DNA of 64,000 nt from Anaeramoeba flamelloides. Taxonomy: Eukaryota; Metamonada; Anaeramoebidae. The notes beneath the pieces were generated by a model. The model made no database searches, was not told the origin of the DNA, and saw only the letters and a list, made by a program, of their open reading frames with translations. Below, piece after piece: positions 12,025 to 24,159 of the stretch. The translations under genes and the position numbers were made by a program. The DNA lies in NCBI GenBank assembly GCA_027625915.1, contig JANTQA010000012.1, forward strand, positions 13,044,501 to 13,108,500. Direction: 5' to 3'. The first letter of the stretch is position 1. Each line of letters opens with the position of its first letter.

Positions 12025-12826
12025 TTAAGGGAGTAACCACGCTAAAGGAAAATTTTACACTTTTGTGCAATTTTGAAGTGGATCAAACAATAAAATTTTT
12101 TACTTTGGTTGTATCTCATTTATTTTTATTATTTAAAGTACTTCATTCATTAGATTTTTTAAATTTTTTTTTCAAAAGTCTCAAAGAAATTGCCACAATA
12201 GAATGTATACTCGAATTACTTAAAATAGTGTTTCGAAGATTGAATGACTTATTTTTCATCCTTATCTCAACGTTATATTATGGTATTTAATTTTTTCATT
12301 TGTAATTTTTTCATCCTTTTTTGAGATTTTTTTTTCATAACAACAAAAAGGAATAGGTAAGATTTTTTTTTAGTGGCATTTGTAATAAATGGATTTTGAT
12401 CAAAAAGAACAATAATATTATTTTCGTAGAACCACAAAAGGGAATACGAATATGCTTTAATAGATAGAAGGATTCGAAAAAATAATAATTATCCCAAAAC
12501 AAATCTGTTGAGGGTTTTAAATAGTTGGAATTGGTGGAATTGGTGAAGTGAATATGATTATATTCAATTAAATATTAAACCGCAAAATAGCTATAAGTTT
12601 TATTCTAAGAATATAAAATTTTCTTCTCCCCAAAAAAAAAATAGAACCAATTTAATCAATTCTTTTTTGTTAGTTTTTTTATTGATTAACATTTTTAAAA
12701 AAAAAATATCAAATAATTTTATAAAAAAATTTTTAGAGAATCTATGATCACACGCCACTAAAATAAAATACTCTTCTCTCGGCACTCTCCAATTTTTATC
12801 ATGCCTTATGGTGTAGCTACTCCCTA
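12025..12826. mobile_element. possible 0.8 kb TTAA-type element
   Basis: The left end GGGAGTAACCACGC follows TTAA; the right end, reverse-complemented, reads GGGAGTAGCTACAC. About 15 of 19 bases match, and the GGGAxTA terminus recalls family A. Two short open frames inside (12063-12290 on +, 12600-12785 on -) resemble nothing known and are biased in composition. A second copy would be needed to confirm it. Confidence 0.3.
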
Positions 12827-13299
12827 AAGGGGGTTTAATGATATTAATTCAAAAACAGAGTTTTACCTACAAGTTAAATTGTTATTGCGTTATAATCTTT
12901 TATCTCTGAACACGAAAGTTTATTAGAAGTTCTTTAAATGATGTTTTATAGTGGTTAAAAAATTTTCAAGTATTTTCAATTTTTGGATATTTTGGGGTAT
13001 ATTTCAAACAACCATTTTAAGATCTATTTATTAAAAATATTTCAAAAAAACAATTACAAAAATTTCTTTTTAAATATTTATTTTTTTTACTGTATTCTAA
13101 TAAAACTATTTAATATTTAAAACTGTTATTCTGCTCTGATCATTACTTCAAAATAATTTCATTTCTTTATTAGTAAGAAATCACTTGTATTAAAGATATC
13201 AAAGTTTCTGATCTAAATTTTTTTTGATTTTTTTTCTGTGTTGATTGTAAAAAATTTTTTTTTCAAAGTGATTTAATCTTGAGTAAAATTTTTTATAGA

Positions 13300-13560
13300 C
13301 GTGAAAACTTATTATTGGAAATTGTTGTTTAAAAAAATATTTTATCTCCTTACCATATTGTCAGTTTTTTTATTGAAATTAGCTGTAAATAGTTTTCCCC
13401 AAAAAAAAAAAAATGAAATTATTTCATTTATTTTTTAGGAATATTTTGAGAGTATATTCTGAAATATTTACTATCACCATAGTTATTGATTCAATCTGTA
13501 TTAATATTCTTCCTATTTTTATATTATCTATACAAGAATAGAAATACTTGCAACGAGATT
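13300..13560 (+). repeat. dispersed repeat R5, copy 1
   Basis: Shares a run of landmarks with 26220-26500 in the same orientation: a CAGTTTTTTAT(T/C)GAAATT block, GTTTTC(C/T)CCAAAA, ATTTTTTAG, then ATTGATTCAATC/ATTGGTATTAATATT. The TTTTTTAG is a possible splice acceptor in both copies. One copy (26412-26499) is open afterwards for about 29 codons, so a coding ancestor is possible but unproven. Confidence 0.5.
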
Positions 13561-13872
13561 ATTAAATAAAGCATCAAAAAAATCCCCAACTTTTTGGGTA
13601 ATATCGTAAATAAAAAATGTAAAATATTTTTTATATTTGATAGCTAATATTAATTGTTCATAGTTTTTTTATGGTTTGAAAAAAAAATAAACAAAGTATT
13701 AAAGAGACAATTGATAATTTAGATTAATAAATGAAAGGAAAAATAAAAAAATTGAATTCCGAAAAATGAAAAATGGTATGATAAAAGAAAAAAGAAATAA
13801 CAGTTAAATTTTATTGAACTCTCGATTCGGTGAGTTAAAAAAAATAAATAAAAAAATAAAAAAAGAAATATT

Positions 13873-13935
13873 AGAAAAAGAAAAAGAAAAAGAAAAAGAA
13901 AAAGAAAAAGAAAAAAGAAAAAAGAAAAAAGATAA
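13873..13935. repeat. GAAAAA hexamer microsatellite
   Basis: Six or more tandem GAAAAA units grading into GAAAAAA, just downstream of the stop codon of the SH3 gene. The same hexamer occurs at 36877-36925 and, as CTTTTT, within the zinc-finger exon of the transposon at 32941-33000. Confidence 0.85.
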
Positions 13936-13983
13936 AGAAGCGAAAAAAAAAAAGAAAAAAAAGGTGAAGGTTCCTTATTGTTC

Positions 13984-15365
13984 TTAATTAAATTTAGATT
14001 GGAATGGGACTTGTTTAGCTCCATGCCATAAAGTTCCCAAAATACCATTTTGGAAATTGATCACTAAAACAAGAGATTTTTTGTTTGTTTGTGACATTTT
14101 CTTTGCAATATCTTCTGATGGAGCAAAAACAATTCCTGATGTTCCCATAGGAAGATTTTTGATTTCACTAATAAATCCATTTATAATAAATACCATTACA
14201 GAATCCGAATTTCCTGTGATAGGCCTTAATTTGCCTATGGTTTTTTCTTCTTTTTTTGGTAGGGTTTGATTTTTTGGGAGGGTTTCTTTTTTGGTATCTG
14301 TTTTTGTTTTACGAGGTGGGATATTATTTAGAGATTCCTTAGGTTGTTTAGGTTGTTTATGTTCCTTGGGTTCCTTATGTTCCATTTTAGTTTTTGTTTC
14401 TTTTATTTCTGTTGTTTTTGGTGTTGTTATTGCTTGTTTAGTTTCTTTTGTTTTCTTTATTTCGTTTGATATATTTGGTGATTGCTTAATTTCAGTTTTT
14501 TTTGGTGTTTCGATTTTACGTTTCGGTGTACTGGCTTTTTTAATTTCTTGGTTTTCTTTGGTTGTATCTTCTTCTGTTTTCTTATTGTCGGTCGTTTCTT
14601 CAACTTTGTCTGTGCTATTAGGTAATGGTGATGGTCGCCTCGATCTATTGGGCAATTGTGGTATTTTTGGGGGTTCAGTTTCCGAATTTTCTGTTTTTTT
14701 AAGTTGTGTTGTTGTTGGTCTGCTTCTTCTTGAAGTGGGCCTTCGTTTTTTTCTTCCAGGTCTGGCTCTTCTTACTGTTTTTAATCTTGATGTTCTTTGT
14801 GTTTTTTCTTCAATTTTTTGCTGAACAATTACAGTTTCTTTCGGTGCTTCCTCAACGAATTCATTTGGGAAATATCCCGATACATCGGTACCGATTATAG
14901 TACCAAATGACCATCCTTCTCCTTCAAAATGTGAAAATTTAATTTTGTCGCCTACCATTAGCTTTATTTCGCCTTCTCCTTGAGGTTCAAAATCATAAAT
15001 ACAAACCAATGTAATTTCATTTTCAACAATTTTATTTTCTAGTATTTTCTCAACACTTGATTCTCTTTCTTGGTTTTCTTGTTTAATATTTTCAGATTGA
15101 ATACTTTTGGTTTCTGTTTTAACTTCCACAATATCTGGATCTTTTTTTGGCTTTGGTTTTGCTCCTTTCATTAAGGGATTCATTGGTCCTTGGAATAACC
15201 CTGCAATTAAATTTTTATTTGTACTAAAAGCAGAAGTTAATGGTCTTGGCTTACTCGTCCCTCCCCTTCCCATCAACCCCCCTCTCTGTGGCCTTCCCAT
15301 TCCCCTGCCCCTGCCTCTTCTCGGTGGTATTCCTCTTCCCTTTGAATGTTCATTGTTTGTGTTAT
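13984..15365 (-). CDS. SH3-domain protein with RG-rich N terminus (5' exon missing)
   Basis: One long exon on the minus strand, open for about 460 codons up to the stop at 13984. Upstream of the Met at 15300 the frame continues through more Gly/Arg-rich sequence to a good acceptor (CTAACCTAACAG, ending 15366), just beyond which there is an in-frame stop. An upstream coding exon is therefore likely but was not found. Counting from Met 15300: RG/Pro-rich residues 1-20, an SH3 domain at about 96-151 (CIYDF, W130, GYFPNEFVEE), a long Lys/Thr/Pro/Glu-rich low-complexity region (about 155-360), and an ordered-looking C-terminal segment of about 75 residues (containing VMVFIINGFISEI and LVLVINFQNGILGTLWHG) that I do not recognise. 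SH3 domains bind proline-rich partners. A cytoskeletal or trafficking adaptor role is an inference. The gene resembles the SH3/RG gene at 20705-22257 in layout but not in domain order. Confidence 0.8.
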
Positions 15366-15644
15366 CTGTTAGGTTAGGTTAATTTATTCGTTAAAAATAA
15401 AATATTTCAAATAATTTGTAAGTATTTAAAGGTTTATTAAATATTTGTACATTTTTTATTTTTTCAAGTTAATTATTTGAGATTCCAAAAATTTGAGAAC
15501 TTTTTTTTTTTGAAAATTTTTAATAAAATATTTATTTCTTTAAAGTTATTAAAAAAAAAAAATTAACATATAAATAATTAATTCATACTAATTTATTAAA
15601 AATCAAATTACCACTTAAAAATTATAAAAAAAAAATCATAATTA

Positions 15645-16800
15645 AGAAATGGTACACCCAATGAATTCGTAATCCACAACACAAATACCAAATATTAATG
15701 TTTGTTTAGTGATTACAATCTGATGTTAACGAATTAAAATATTTTTTTTTTGATTTTATTTTTTGTTATTTTGTAAATGTCAAGTAACAACAAAGTTTTC
15801 ATGAAGATTTGTATTGATTTCTGGCAATATTATTCAATTTCGCTAGATAATTAGTACATATCAACTATATCTGAATTAAAGATTTTTTTTTCTTTTTAGT
15901 TTTTTTTTTGTTTTTGAGTTTCTACTTTTTTTCCTTTACTTTTTATTGATTGTAAATTAAAGTTGAAGAGTAAAAAATCATTATATAAATGGAAAATGTA
16001 TTAAGATAGAAAGTGATTCAAATGGTGGTGGCTTTGATTAAAATTCACTTTAAATATGTCTAGAAAGGTTTTACGGTATTGGGACATATCCAACGAGTCC
16101 GATTTCTTTGTACTGGGATTTAATTTTTAAAATCTTATTAATGTTAATTGGTGGTGATTAAAAAGAAAAATATTTTGATCATTTATATTCTGAAATGAAA
16201 AATAATTAGCAAACTAAAAAAAACACTTTATTTTTCAATGGGACGTAAGGTTATGTATGAATTTTCTTTTTTTGAATTTTAAAGGCTTGTAGGTTGGAAA
16301 ATATTCTTTTTTTTTTTTTTCGTTCATAGATGTTTATTATACTATTTCTCCCTTAAGGGACTAATCTCTATTAAATTTTTTTACCTAAATTTAATAAAGG
16401 TTGAGAAATTTTTTTTCCAATTACTTAGATTTGAAAAACCTTGTTTATTTTCAATATTAAACTTATTTCTAGAAAAGGAATCTTTATTTAGAAATTGGTC
16501 AAAAAAAAAATAATAGAAACTAGTCCCTTAAGAGAAATTGGAAGTTATTCTTCTTTTAAAAATAAATCAACGAATAAATCAAAAAATAAATTGTTTGAAT
16601 GACTCATTGTATAAATATATTTTTAGGTATATTTCTAAGCACTTGGAAATGATGTTTTTAAAGCAGAACAAAAAAAAACATAAAATCAAAAAAAACATTT
16701 CTTTGAATTCTTCAATACCAGATCGTAATCGCTTAAACGAACATTAATATTTGGTATATTCGTTATGAATTGCAAATATATTGGGTTTCCCAGTCCTTAA
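15645..16800. mobile_element. 1.15 kb inverted-repeat element carrying a nested MITE
   Basis: The reverse complement of about 15645-15800 aligns with about 16640-16800. Shared blocks include AAACAAACATTAATATTTGGTA versus AAACGAACATTAATATTTGGTA (aligned cores of 15 bases), CAGATCGTAATC and ATTGGGT. The interior contains the complete family A element at 16352-16532, so family A inserted after this element. No transposase was recognised, and the exact ends are uncertain. Confidence 0.6.
16352..16532. mobile_element. TTAA-flanked MITE, family A copy 2 (nested)
   Basis: 181 bp, ends CTTAAGGGACTA and TAGTCCCTTAAG. The interior is closely similar to 38586-38768 and, in inverted sense, to 10449-10632 (shared CCAATTACTTAGATTTGAAA and TTTAGAAATTGGTCAAAAAA). 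It lies between the arms of the element at 15645-16800. Confidence 0.85.
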
Positions 16801-18501
16801 CAATATAAAATTTTGTTTAAAATTATTGGAACAACTATTACTCAGATTTTTTTTGTACAAATTAAAAAAATATTAGTAAAAATTATGTATTGTTGTTCTT
16901 CAAATTGAATTTTTCCTTTCATTTAGAAAATCAATTTTAAATACTTTGTGATTGTTAAAAACAAGTTTTTGTTTGAGTAAAAGATTTTACAAAAAATGAG
17001 ATGAAAAGTAAAAAAAATAAAGAAAGAAAAAACTTTTTAATTTTTTTTTTGTTTTTTTTTCAATTTGTATGAAAAGAATATAAATGGATAAAACCACACA
17101 TATTAATATAGTGGTCCAAAATTTATATGTATTTTGTGAATATCCAAAGATTTTTATTCTTTTTTAAGTTTTATGAGAGTAAATATTATACCAGTAATTT
17201 ATTTATTCATTTTTTGATATTCATAACAATTTATTTTACATTTTTTATATAATTTTAAAGAGGAATTTTGAAAGTAAACAGTAATTTTTTTTCTCAATAT
17301 TTAATAAATTAGGTTATTTTCAATAATTTAGTTTGAAGAAAGAATAAACAAGTATTTTTTATTACCAACAATATTTTATCAACAACAAAAAAGTCGATAT
17401 TTTACCCCTATTAAAACTCTTACTCTAAAATAAATTTAATTTCAAATCTAAAATCTTTGAGTTTATGGTAATTTAAAAATTTAACATTTTTACTACATCT
17501 TATATCACTAATTTAGAATTAGTAAAACAATAAAATAATTGAATCGACTTGATTGAAATAGAAATTAAAAAATTATCAAAATTTTAGGTTTCTGTGATTT
17601 CTGTGATTTGTTTTTTTAAAAAGAAATGAAAATATTCTGTCTTTTTTTAACTTTTAGAATGAAAGATCTTTGTTTTTTTTTTTTAAAGTTTGGTTTGTCA
17701 ATTTAGACCAACTTGTTAAAATCAAGACAAAAAATTTTTATCTTTGTAAAAATTATTTTTTTCTTTTTTCTTTGGCTTCTGAAAACTTTGTAAAAAGACT
17801 GAGTTTTGTAGGATCTTCATGTTTTTTCAAATTTATAGTTTCTGATTCAGGCTAATTTATGAAGGAATTTTGTTGAATTTTCTCTAAAACCCAAATTTAA
17901 ATTTTTAATACAAATCCCTTTGATTTTGAACACGAAGAGTCTGATAATTTGAGAAGAGATCAAAAAAGGGGTTCTGACTCCATTTCACATTTGCCATTTT
18001 ATGTTTAAAGAAATAAAAATTTTAAATTTGAGTTTTCTCTTCGTTTTTTTGTTTTCATTGAACCTTTTGTAACATTAACCGATATTTGTTATTTTTTGTT
18101 TTATATAGTAACGTTAACCATAAATAACGAGAATCAATTGAAAGAATTTGTTATGGGATTCAATTTAAGCTTATATTTTAATTCTCCATTTTAATCAACT
18201 TGATGTGAAAAATAAATTTATTATTTTTGAAAAAATAAAAAATACCGAAATTGTAGCGATTGAAATATAATATGAGCAATTTTGTAAATGTCGATCAAAA
18301 CCATTAACAATCTGATTATTATCTTTGAATCCTGAAAAAAGTATGATATTTGATACATTGGATTTAATCAAGTGTTTACCAGTGAATTTTAAATTGTTGA
18401 AACTTTTTACTTTTTTTTTTTTTCGAATTTTTTAGAATTTTTTTTTCCATTTTTTATGAATTTTAGCTTTTATAAATTCCTACTAATCGACACCAAAAAT
18501 A

Positions 18502-18989
18502 TAGTTGGGAAAAAAATACCGGACATGAAAAAAATCCCGGACATGATTTTAAATTGTGATTATTAGAAAAATTTTTGTATAATTTCAATTAAATCCTTAT
18601 TATAAATAACCAATTTTTTTATGAGATTAGTAATAAACCTACCTAAAGTCCATCAAAGTAAGGTGTATCTAGAATACTCGAGTAATTGTTTGATAGCCTA
18701 ATTTTGATCAACTTTTTTGAAAAATAATCCAGTTATATAGTGGTTTACTAGAGTTTGGAAAATGATAATTTTTCTTCTTGTTTTTTGATTGATTGAATGG
18801 TGTTTTGAACAAGTGTGATTTCATCAATCATCATTCTAATAAGTGGGGGAGTTATAATTGAAAAAGTTCGATTCTTAAAAAAAGGAATTTGATTGTAAAT
18901 AAATGAAATTACAAAATAATTTTACTAATATTCACAATTAAAAATCTTGTCCGGGATTTTTTTCATGTCCGGTATTTTTTTCACTGCTC
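18502..18989. mobile_element. Tc1/mariner-like MITE with TA target site
   Basis: 488 bp with terminal inverted repeats of about 68 bp at 80-90% identity by eye. The right end reads GAGCAGTGAAAAAAATACC inward, with the CAGTG typical of many Tc1/mariner termini. Each terminus holds two tandem CCGGACA(T/A)G boxes separated by A-rich sequence, a likely transposase-binding arrangement. TA dinucleotides flank it at 18500-18501 and 18990-18991. It has no coding sequence and depends on an element outside this window. Confidence 0.82.
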
Positions 18990-20239
18990 TAATAATAACT
19001 TTTATTTGAATATTAAAAATTGAATTGGGATTGTTGATCAATAAACTAATAAAGAAAAAAAAATACCCAAGAAAATAGACTGAAACAATTTTAGATTTAT
19101 TTTTGAAAAAAAAATTAAAAATCTATTAATTTGGAATTGAATGAAGATTACTGTTGAAATTCGAATTGAATAAGGTTAAAAAAAGTTTAGAAACTAAGTT
19201 TTTTGATCATAAGATATTATCCCAAAATAGATTTGTATTGAAAAGCGTAAAGTATTGAAATACTTCAATTTTTTGAAACAAAAGAAGGTATTTATTTTTT
19301 TATGGTATAATTTTTTTAGAAAACAAAGATTATGAAAAATTTTGAATTCTAAAGGATAAAAACGTTTATTTAATTTCGGGTGAGACTGGAAAACAGTATT
19401 TAATTGCCTTTTTTTGAAGTAAAATTTTCTTTAAAAAATCAAATCTTCGATAGACATGGGGAATTTGTTACTCATTTCCATTGATGAGATTTACTTTTTG
19501 AGATTATTTATTAACAAGCGAGTTTTAAAAATTACAAATATACTCTGGAAAGAAAATCATTTATAACTTGAATGTTTGGTCATAGTAAGATTTTTATCTT
19601 TTTTTTGATTGAAGAAAATAACATAAAAGAGAAATTTAATTCCTCAACTCAGAGAAAGAATAGTTTCATTTCCATTTTGGTTTTCAAATTGTTTTGTTTT
19701 GGTGGTGTGTGTTCCACTGGGTACAGAAAAAAAGGAGTTATATTTTTTAAAGAAAAAAATTTTTATGAAACATTTCAATTTTTACAAAAAAAATAAAATT
19801 CTTTTCTTTATTTGTTCCAATTTCCAATAAAAACAAGCATTTTTGCAGCCCTTTTGGCTGATCTTTAAATTATTTTGATTTTAGTAACTAAAAATACTAA
19901 ATAAAATGTTGCAAATACTTTTATTTTTTTCAATTTTTAGCAAAAGATCCTGAGGTTTGGTTGAACCAAAATAGTTATTTAAGAGTTGAGTTAAACTGTA
20001 TTATAATCAAATTTAGATGTGTATAACCATTAAAACAAATTCTTAAAAAATCATTGCCCCCTCTTATATTTAGACATATATATATAAGCTAAAATTCAAA
20101 ATTTTGAGTATAACTGGTATTGTAAAAAAACGATTGTATCCTATATTTAAAACAAATATTTGAACCTAATAAATTATTCAGCAATTTAAAGATTTCACAT
20201 TATTATTATATTTTTTTGTTTTGAAGTTTTTTTTTCTCT

Positions 20240-20700
20240 TGTTTTTACTAATTATGTAATCAATCTCACCTAGTGGTTAAATTTTCTTCTAATGAGTGAT
20301 ATTAAGTTAAAAATGTGTGCTGCAATAAAATCAAATAAAGTTAGTGGACAGTAACCAACCATTCCATTGATCGATCGTACTTTGTTTGGCTACGATTGGA
20401 ACAAATTTTTCCAATAGTTTTTTATGTTCTGGTCCATTCAAAATTTTGGTCAACCAGAATTTTTTTTATTTGGATTTCTAATTCTTTATTGTTTTTTTGT
20501 TGTGTTCAAAAGGGTTGATTAATCGTTAATATGCAATTAAGCAAGGGTTTGGGATTTAAGAAATTACCGAATAATTATAAATAAGGTTTATTCTATCAAA
20601 AACTAAATTATGGATGGATCCTAATTTTTGAATTATAATTTATATACGCAAAAGTATTTGTTTGGTTATTATTAATTCTTGTTTTTACTTTGTGGTTCGA
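20240..20700 (-). repeat. dispersed repeat R1, copy at 20 kb
   Basis: On the minus strand the block around GGAAAAATTTGTTCC...ACGATCGATCAA...CTGTCCACTAACTTTATTTGA aligns with copies near 39480-39600 (minus strand) and 57420-57530 (plus strand). In this copy about 40 codons stay open (containing KFWLTKILNGPEHKKLLEKF), but other copies have stops. An ancestral coding region is possible; no family is recognised. Confidence 0.5.
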
Positions 20701-20704
20701 TAAG

Positions 20705-22257
20705 TTAATATGTAAATTTATTGTTAAAGGGTTGTTGTATTTTTCTAAATTCTTTATTGTTTGTATTTCTTTTGTTGTTTGCTTCTTGAACAGTTTTAAT
20801 TTTTTATGAATCTTTCTTTTTCTTTAAAAAAATAAAAAAATTCTTGTTTAAAAAGAAAAAAAAAATCAAAGATAAAAGAAAAATTTTTTTGTTTAAAAAT
20901 CATACTTCCTGTCAATGCTATTGTTTGTCTGACACTTGTTTTATTTGGGTTATTAAACATTGCAAATTTGTCTTTTACACTATTATTTCTTTTAAGATTT
21001 GACAATTCATTGTCTACAGTATTATTTGTTTTATTCATATCTGAAACATTACTTCCAACTGTTTTTGCTTTTCTTATTCCTCCTCTTCCTCTTTCTATAT
21101 CTGGTGGTCCCCCTCTTCCTGTACCATTCGATTGCATTCCTCTTCCTCTTCCTCTTCCTCTTCTTCTCATCGGCCTTCCTCTCCCTCTCAGTGGCCTTCC
21201 TCTTCCTCTTCCCATTCCTGTTCCGCTTCCTGTTCTCATCCCGCCTCCCGTAACTGCAATAGTGCTACGCCTAATTCTAGGTGGTTCTTTGAATTTTAAT
21301 AAATAATTTTTTTAAAAAGAAAGGTTTGAAAATTTGTGATATTTAGATCACAAGTAAGTCATCGATTGAAATTGAAAAAAAAAGATATTTGTTAACAACA
21401 ATGGTATTAGTATGACTAAAAAAGAGCTAATTGGTTTATTTGTTTTTGTTTACCGTTTGGTTTTTCACCTTGTCCTTGTCCTAGTTTTTTCTCTTTATTT
21501 ATTTGTTTCCTTCGATTAAGCATTGCAAATAATTCATTAGTAACTTTTGGCTCTTCTTTTTTTTCAGGCCTGACAAATGTCTTTTTTGGTGTGCTTGATC
21601 CTCCTAAATTTTTTCTTGCACTCAAAATATCACCCATATTTAACCCAATAGATACGCCACCCATATTTTGTCCTTTTTGTTCTTCTGTTTCTTCTTCTTC
21701 TCCTCCCTCTTGCTCGTCTTGTTCCTCCTCTTGCTCTTCCTGCTGCTCTTGGTTTTCTCCATTCTGTTCTTGTTGTTGTGAATTTTCGTTTGTGTTTTCA
21801 TTATTTGGAGGCTGGTTGTTGCCAAGATCAAAACGAAGTAAAATCAAAAAAAGGATTAAAAAAATTAACAAAAATCGCAATCAAAAAGAAAAATAACATT
21901 TAAAAACTTATTCAAAAAAAAAAATAAAATTTACTCCTTCTGGATCGATTTCAACGAAGTTCTCTGTCAGTGTTTAAACAATAGTTTTAAAAAATCAACA
22001 ATTGAGGAAATTATGTGATTATAGAAGTGTGTAAAGTTTTTGAAAATCAGAAAAGAATGAGACAAGGAAAAAAGAAAAAAAAATTATTTTGAAAATTTTA
22101 TACTTGGGAAATAGCCCTGTTCACCGTTTATAGATCCAAGCCACCAGTCAGATGAATTGTCAAGAACCTGAACATGAACACCTTCTTCAAATGAGAGTTC
22201 ATTTTCACTTTCAGCTTCGTAAGGATACAATGTTTTTACCCAAAATGGGGTAGACAT
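20705..22257 (-). CDS. SH3-domain, RG-rich adaptor-like protein, five exons
   Basis: Exons on the minus strand: 22257-22104, 21963-21935 (29 bp microexon), 21811-21454, 21286-20906, 20784-20705, joining in phase to 333 residues. Introns are GT-AG, 121-167 bp. The SH3 domain occupies residues 1-58 (LYPYEAESENELSFEEG, WW at 38-39, GYFPKNFVEID) and is completed by the microexon. A Gln/Glu-rich acidic linker (62-110) follows. Residues 150-165 hold TNELFAMLNRRKQ. An RG-rich segment (about 195-250) follows, then DNELSNLKRNN and KFAMFNNPNK (about 270-295). The last exon has a tandem CAAGAAG acceptor allowing two products that differ slightly. SH3 domains bind proline-rich ligands; the partner is unknown. 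RG-rich tracts often bind RNA or are arginine-methylated, which is only a possibility here. The last exon is the least certain. Confidence 0.78.
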
Positions 22258-23275
22258 TAAATTGAAAAGAAGAAAAAATAAAAAGAAAAAAAATAAATCA
22301 TGAGTTCAGATTTTTATGGGACAAATTTTGGATAAACTTTCATAAAATAATATGGTAGAATCTTTTTTTCCATCTTCCCAAACAGTTTGGAAATTTTCAA
22401 AAACCAAATTTGAAAAATACCTTTTCACGAATTTGTTTCTACTGCTTTTTTTATTACGATCATTTCTTCATTTTATATTTTAGTATGTGTTTTTGATTCT
22501 TTGGATACTAATTATGACACACCTTCAAATGTAAACTTTTATTTCATTAATTTTGAATAATTCTTTAAATGAAATTGATTTTTTTTATTAATGAAATTTG
22601 AATTATGTTGAGAAAAATTTTCACTTCATTTTCAATTTCTTTTTTCAAATATAACTGAAAAATTACAACCTACTTTTTTGATAACTGTTCTTAGAAAAGA
22701 TAAATGTGATAAACAACTTGAAATTTTTTTCCCATTTAGACTACAAAAACTTTTATTGACATTCCAGAACAATTTTTCATAATTGTATTTTATAAACCGA
22801 TTTAATTGACTCTATATATTACAAATTGAAAATTAAGACTTTTCATTTATTTTATTATCGAGCTTTGCAATTCAAAAGGGAAAAAATTTTCCATTCATTA
22901 TTCTTTTTTTTTATTTTTTTATTGTCAAATAGCTTTTTCGATGGAATAGGTTGTAATTTGTGGATCTCTATTTTATTTGTCGGTCTCTTTATTATTTGAT
23001 TTATCCTAGAATTATTTTTTTCTATTATGGGTGAAATAAGAATCCGAAAGGAAAGGAATAAATCTCTGTTTGAAAAATGAAATGGAAAATGTGGTGAAAT
23101 TTTTAAACCGTTTATTTGACAAAATCACCATTACTTATTTTTTTTTATTTTTATCTCTTAATCACTAAAGAATTAAAAAAGATTTTCTTGTTTTAAGTGT
23201 GAAACTTTGTTATTTTTGTTCTTATTTGATCATTCTTCTAATTGGTCTGAATTTTAATTGTTTTTTAAGGTAGTA

Positions 23276-23471
23276 TAGTCAATTCCACTTTTAAGGTACC
23301 AACTTTCAACGAAATTTAAGGCACAAAAAAATCTCAAATTCAAGCACAAAATTTGGAATTTTTTTTTTTTACAATTTATTTTGCTATAATCTGAATTTTG
23401 TGCCTTAATTTGAGATTTTTTTTGTGCCTTAAATCTCGTTGCAGTTTGTGCCTTAAAAGTGGAATTGACTG
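23276..23471. mobile_element. palindromic MITE with TA target site (family D)
   Basis: 196 bp, almost entirely one imperfect palindrome. Ends are TAGTCAATTCC and GGAATTGACTG, followed inward by ACTTTTAAGG and repeats of AAGGCACAAA/TTTGTGCCTT. It is flanked by TA at 23274-23275 and 23472-23473, consistent with a Tc1/mariner or related transposase. Single copy in this window, no coding sequence. Confidence 0.85.
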
Positions 23472-24159
23472 TAAGTAACTTTTTCAAATTTTGAGTGCCA
23501 ACTTTTATTTGAAACAGAATCCTTCAAATCATTTCTTTAACCAAAAATATTGATAAATATGAGTGTATAATATTTCTAGTCAACTATATTTTAATACCAA
23601 CTAAAAAATTGAAATCAAAAAAATGAAAAGATTATGAATGATAAAGAAAAAATTAAGATAAATCATTTATTAATTGATCTTTCTGAAGAAAATTTAATAC
23701 ATTTGCTTATTCTTAAAAAGGTTTTAATTTTTAATTCTTCATTGAAATACTTTTTTTTGTAAAATTTTTGATAAATAAATTACTTTTGATTTAAAAATAA
23801 TTTCCAAAATGAATATACATATTTCTATTTTCATTCAATTCAAATAATTTTACTTTTAAACAGAAAATAGGATACTCCTTATAATTCTTCATCAGATTTA
23901 ATGTAGATTTATATGGATTGATTCGTTTGATTTTATAATTACTAATTTTCCATTAAATTGAGAAAACTAAATAATTCGAATTCTGGTTGATATTTTTTAT
24001 AAATATTTCTTTTATTTTGGGTTGAATCTTTTGTAACTTTGTTTGGTTCAGAGAATTCAACACCTTTATTTTAATTTTTGAAATAGGATTCTGAAATTTG
24101 GCTTAGACTGATGAAAATATTTGAAAAAAAATATTTGAAATCAAATTTGTAAAAAAAAG

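Larger units (their letters stand above)
10224..13983. other. spacer between MOB1 5' end and the SH3 gene
   Basis: No convincing exon was found. The stretch contains the A1 miniature element (10449-10632), a doubtful TTAA-type element (12025-12826), an R5 repeat copy (13300-13560) and a GAAAAA hexamer tract (13873-13935). MOB1 promoter elements must lie at its left edge, but no motif could be singled out. Confidence 0.55.
15366..20704. other. 5.3 kb spacer rich in inverted-repeat elements
   Basis: The first exon of the SH3 gene ending at 15365 is presumably in here but could not be located. Identified content: an inverted-repeat element (15645-16800) with a nested MITE, a Tc1/mariner-like MITE (18502-18989) and an R1 repeat copy (20240-20700). 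Short open frames at 16538-16747, 17670-17855 and 19572-19796 are Phe/Lys-rich and look spurious. Confidence 0.55.

Noticed and set aside
14057-15382. Plus-strand open frames opposite the SH3 gene, including a 177-codon one
   Set aside because: Antisense shadow of the Lys/Thr/Glu-rich minus-strand exon, with no start context, splice sites or recognisable domains.
20340-20460. Additional last exon of the SH3/RG gene (FWLTKILNGPEHKKLLEKF)
   Set aside because: The segment belongs to the dispersed R1 repeat, found broken at three other places, and a nearer exon at 20784-20705 ends the gene in phase.
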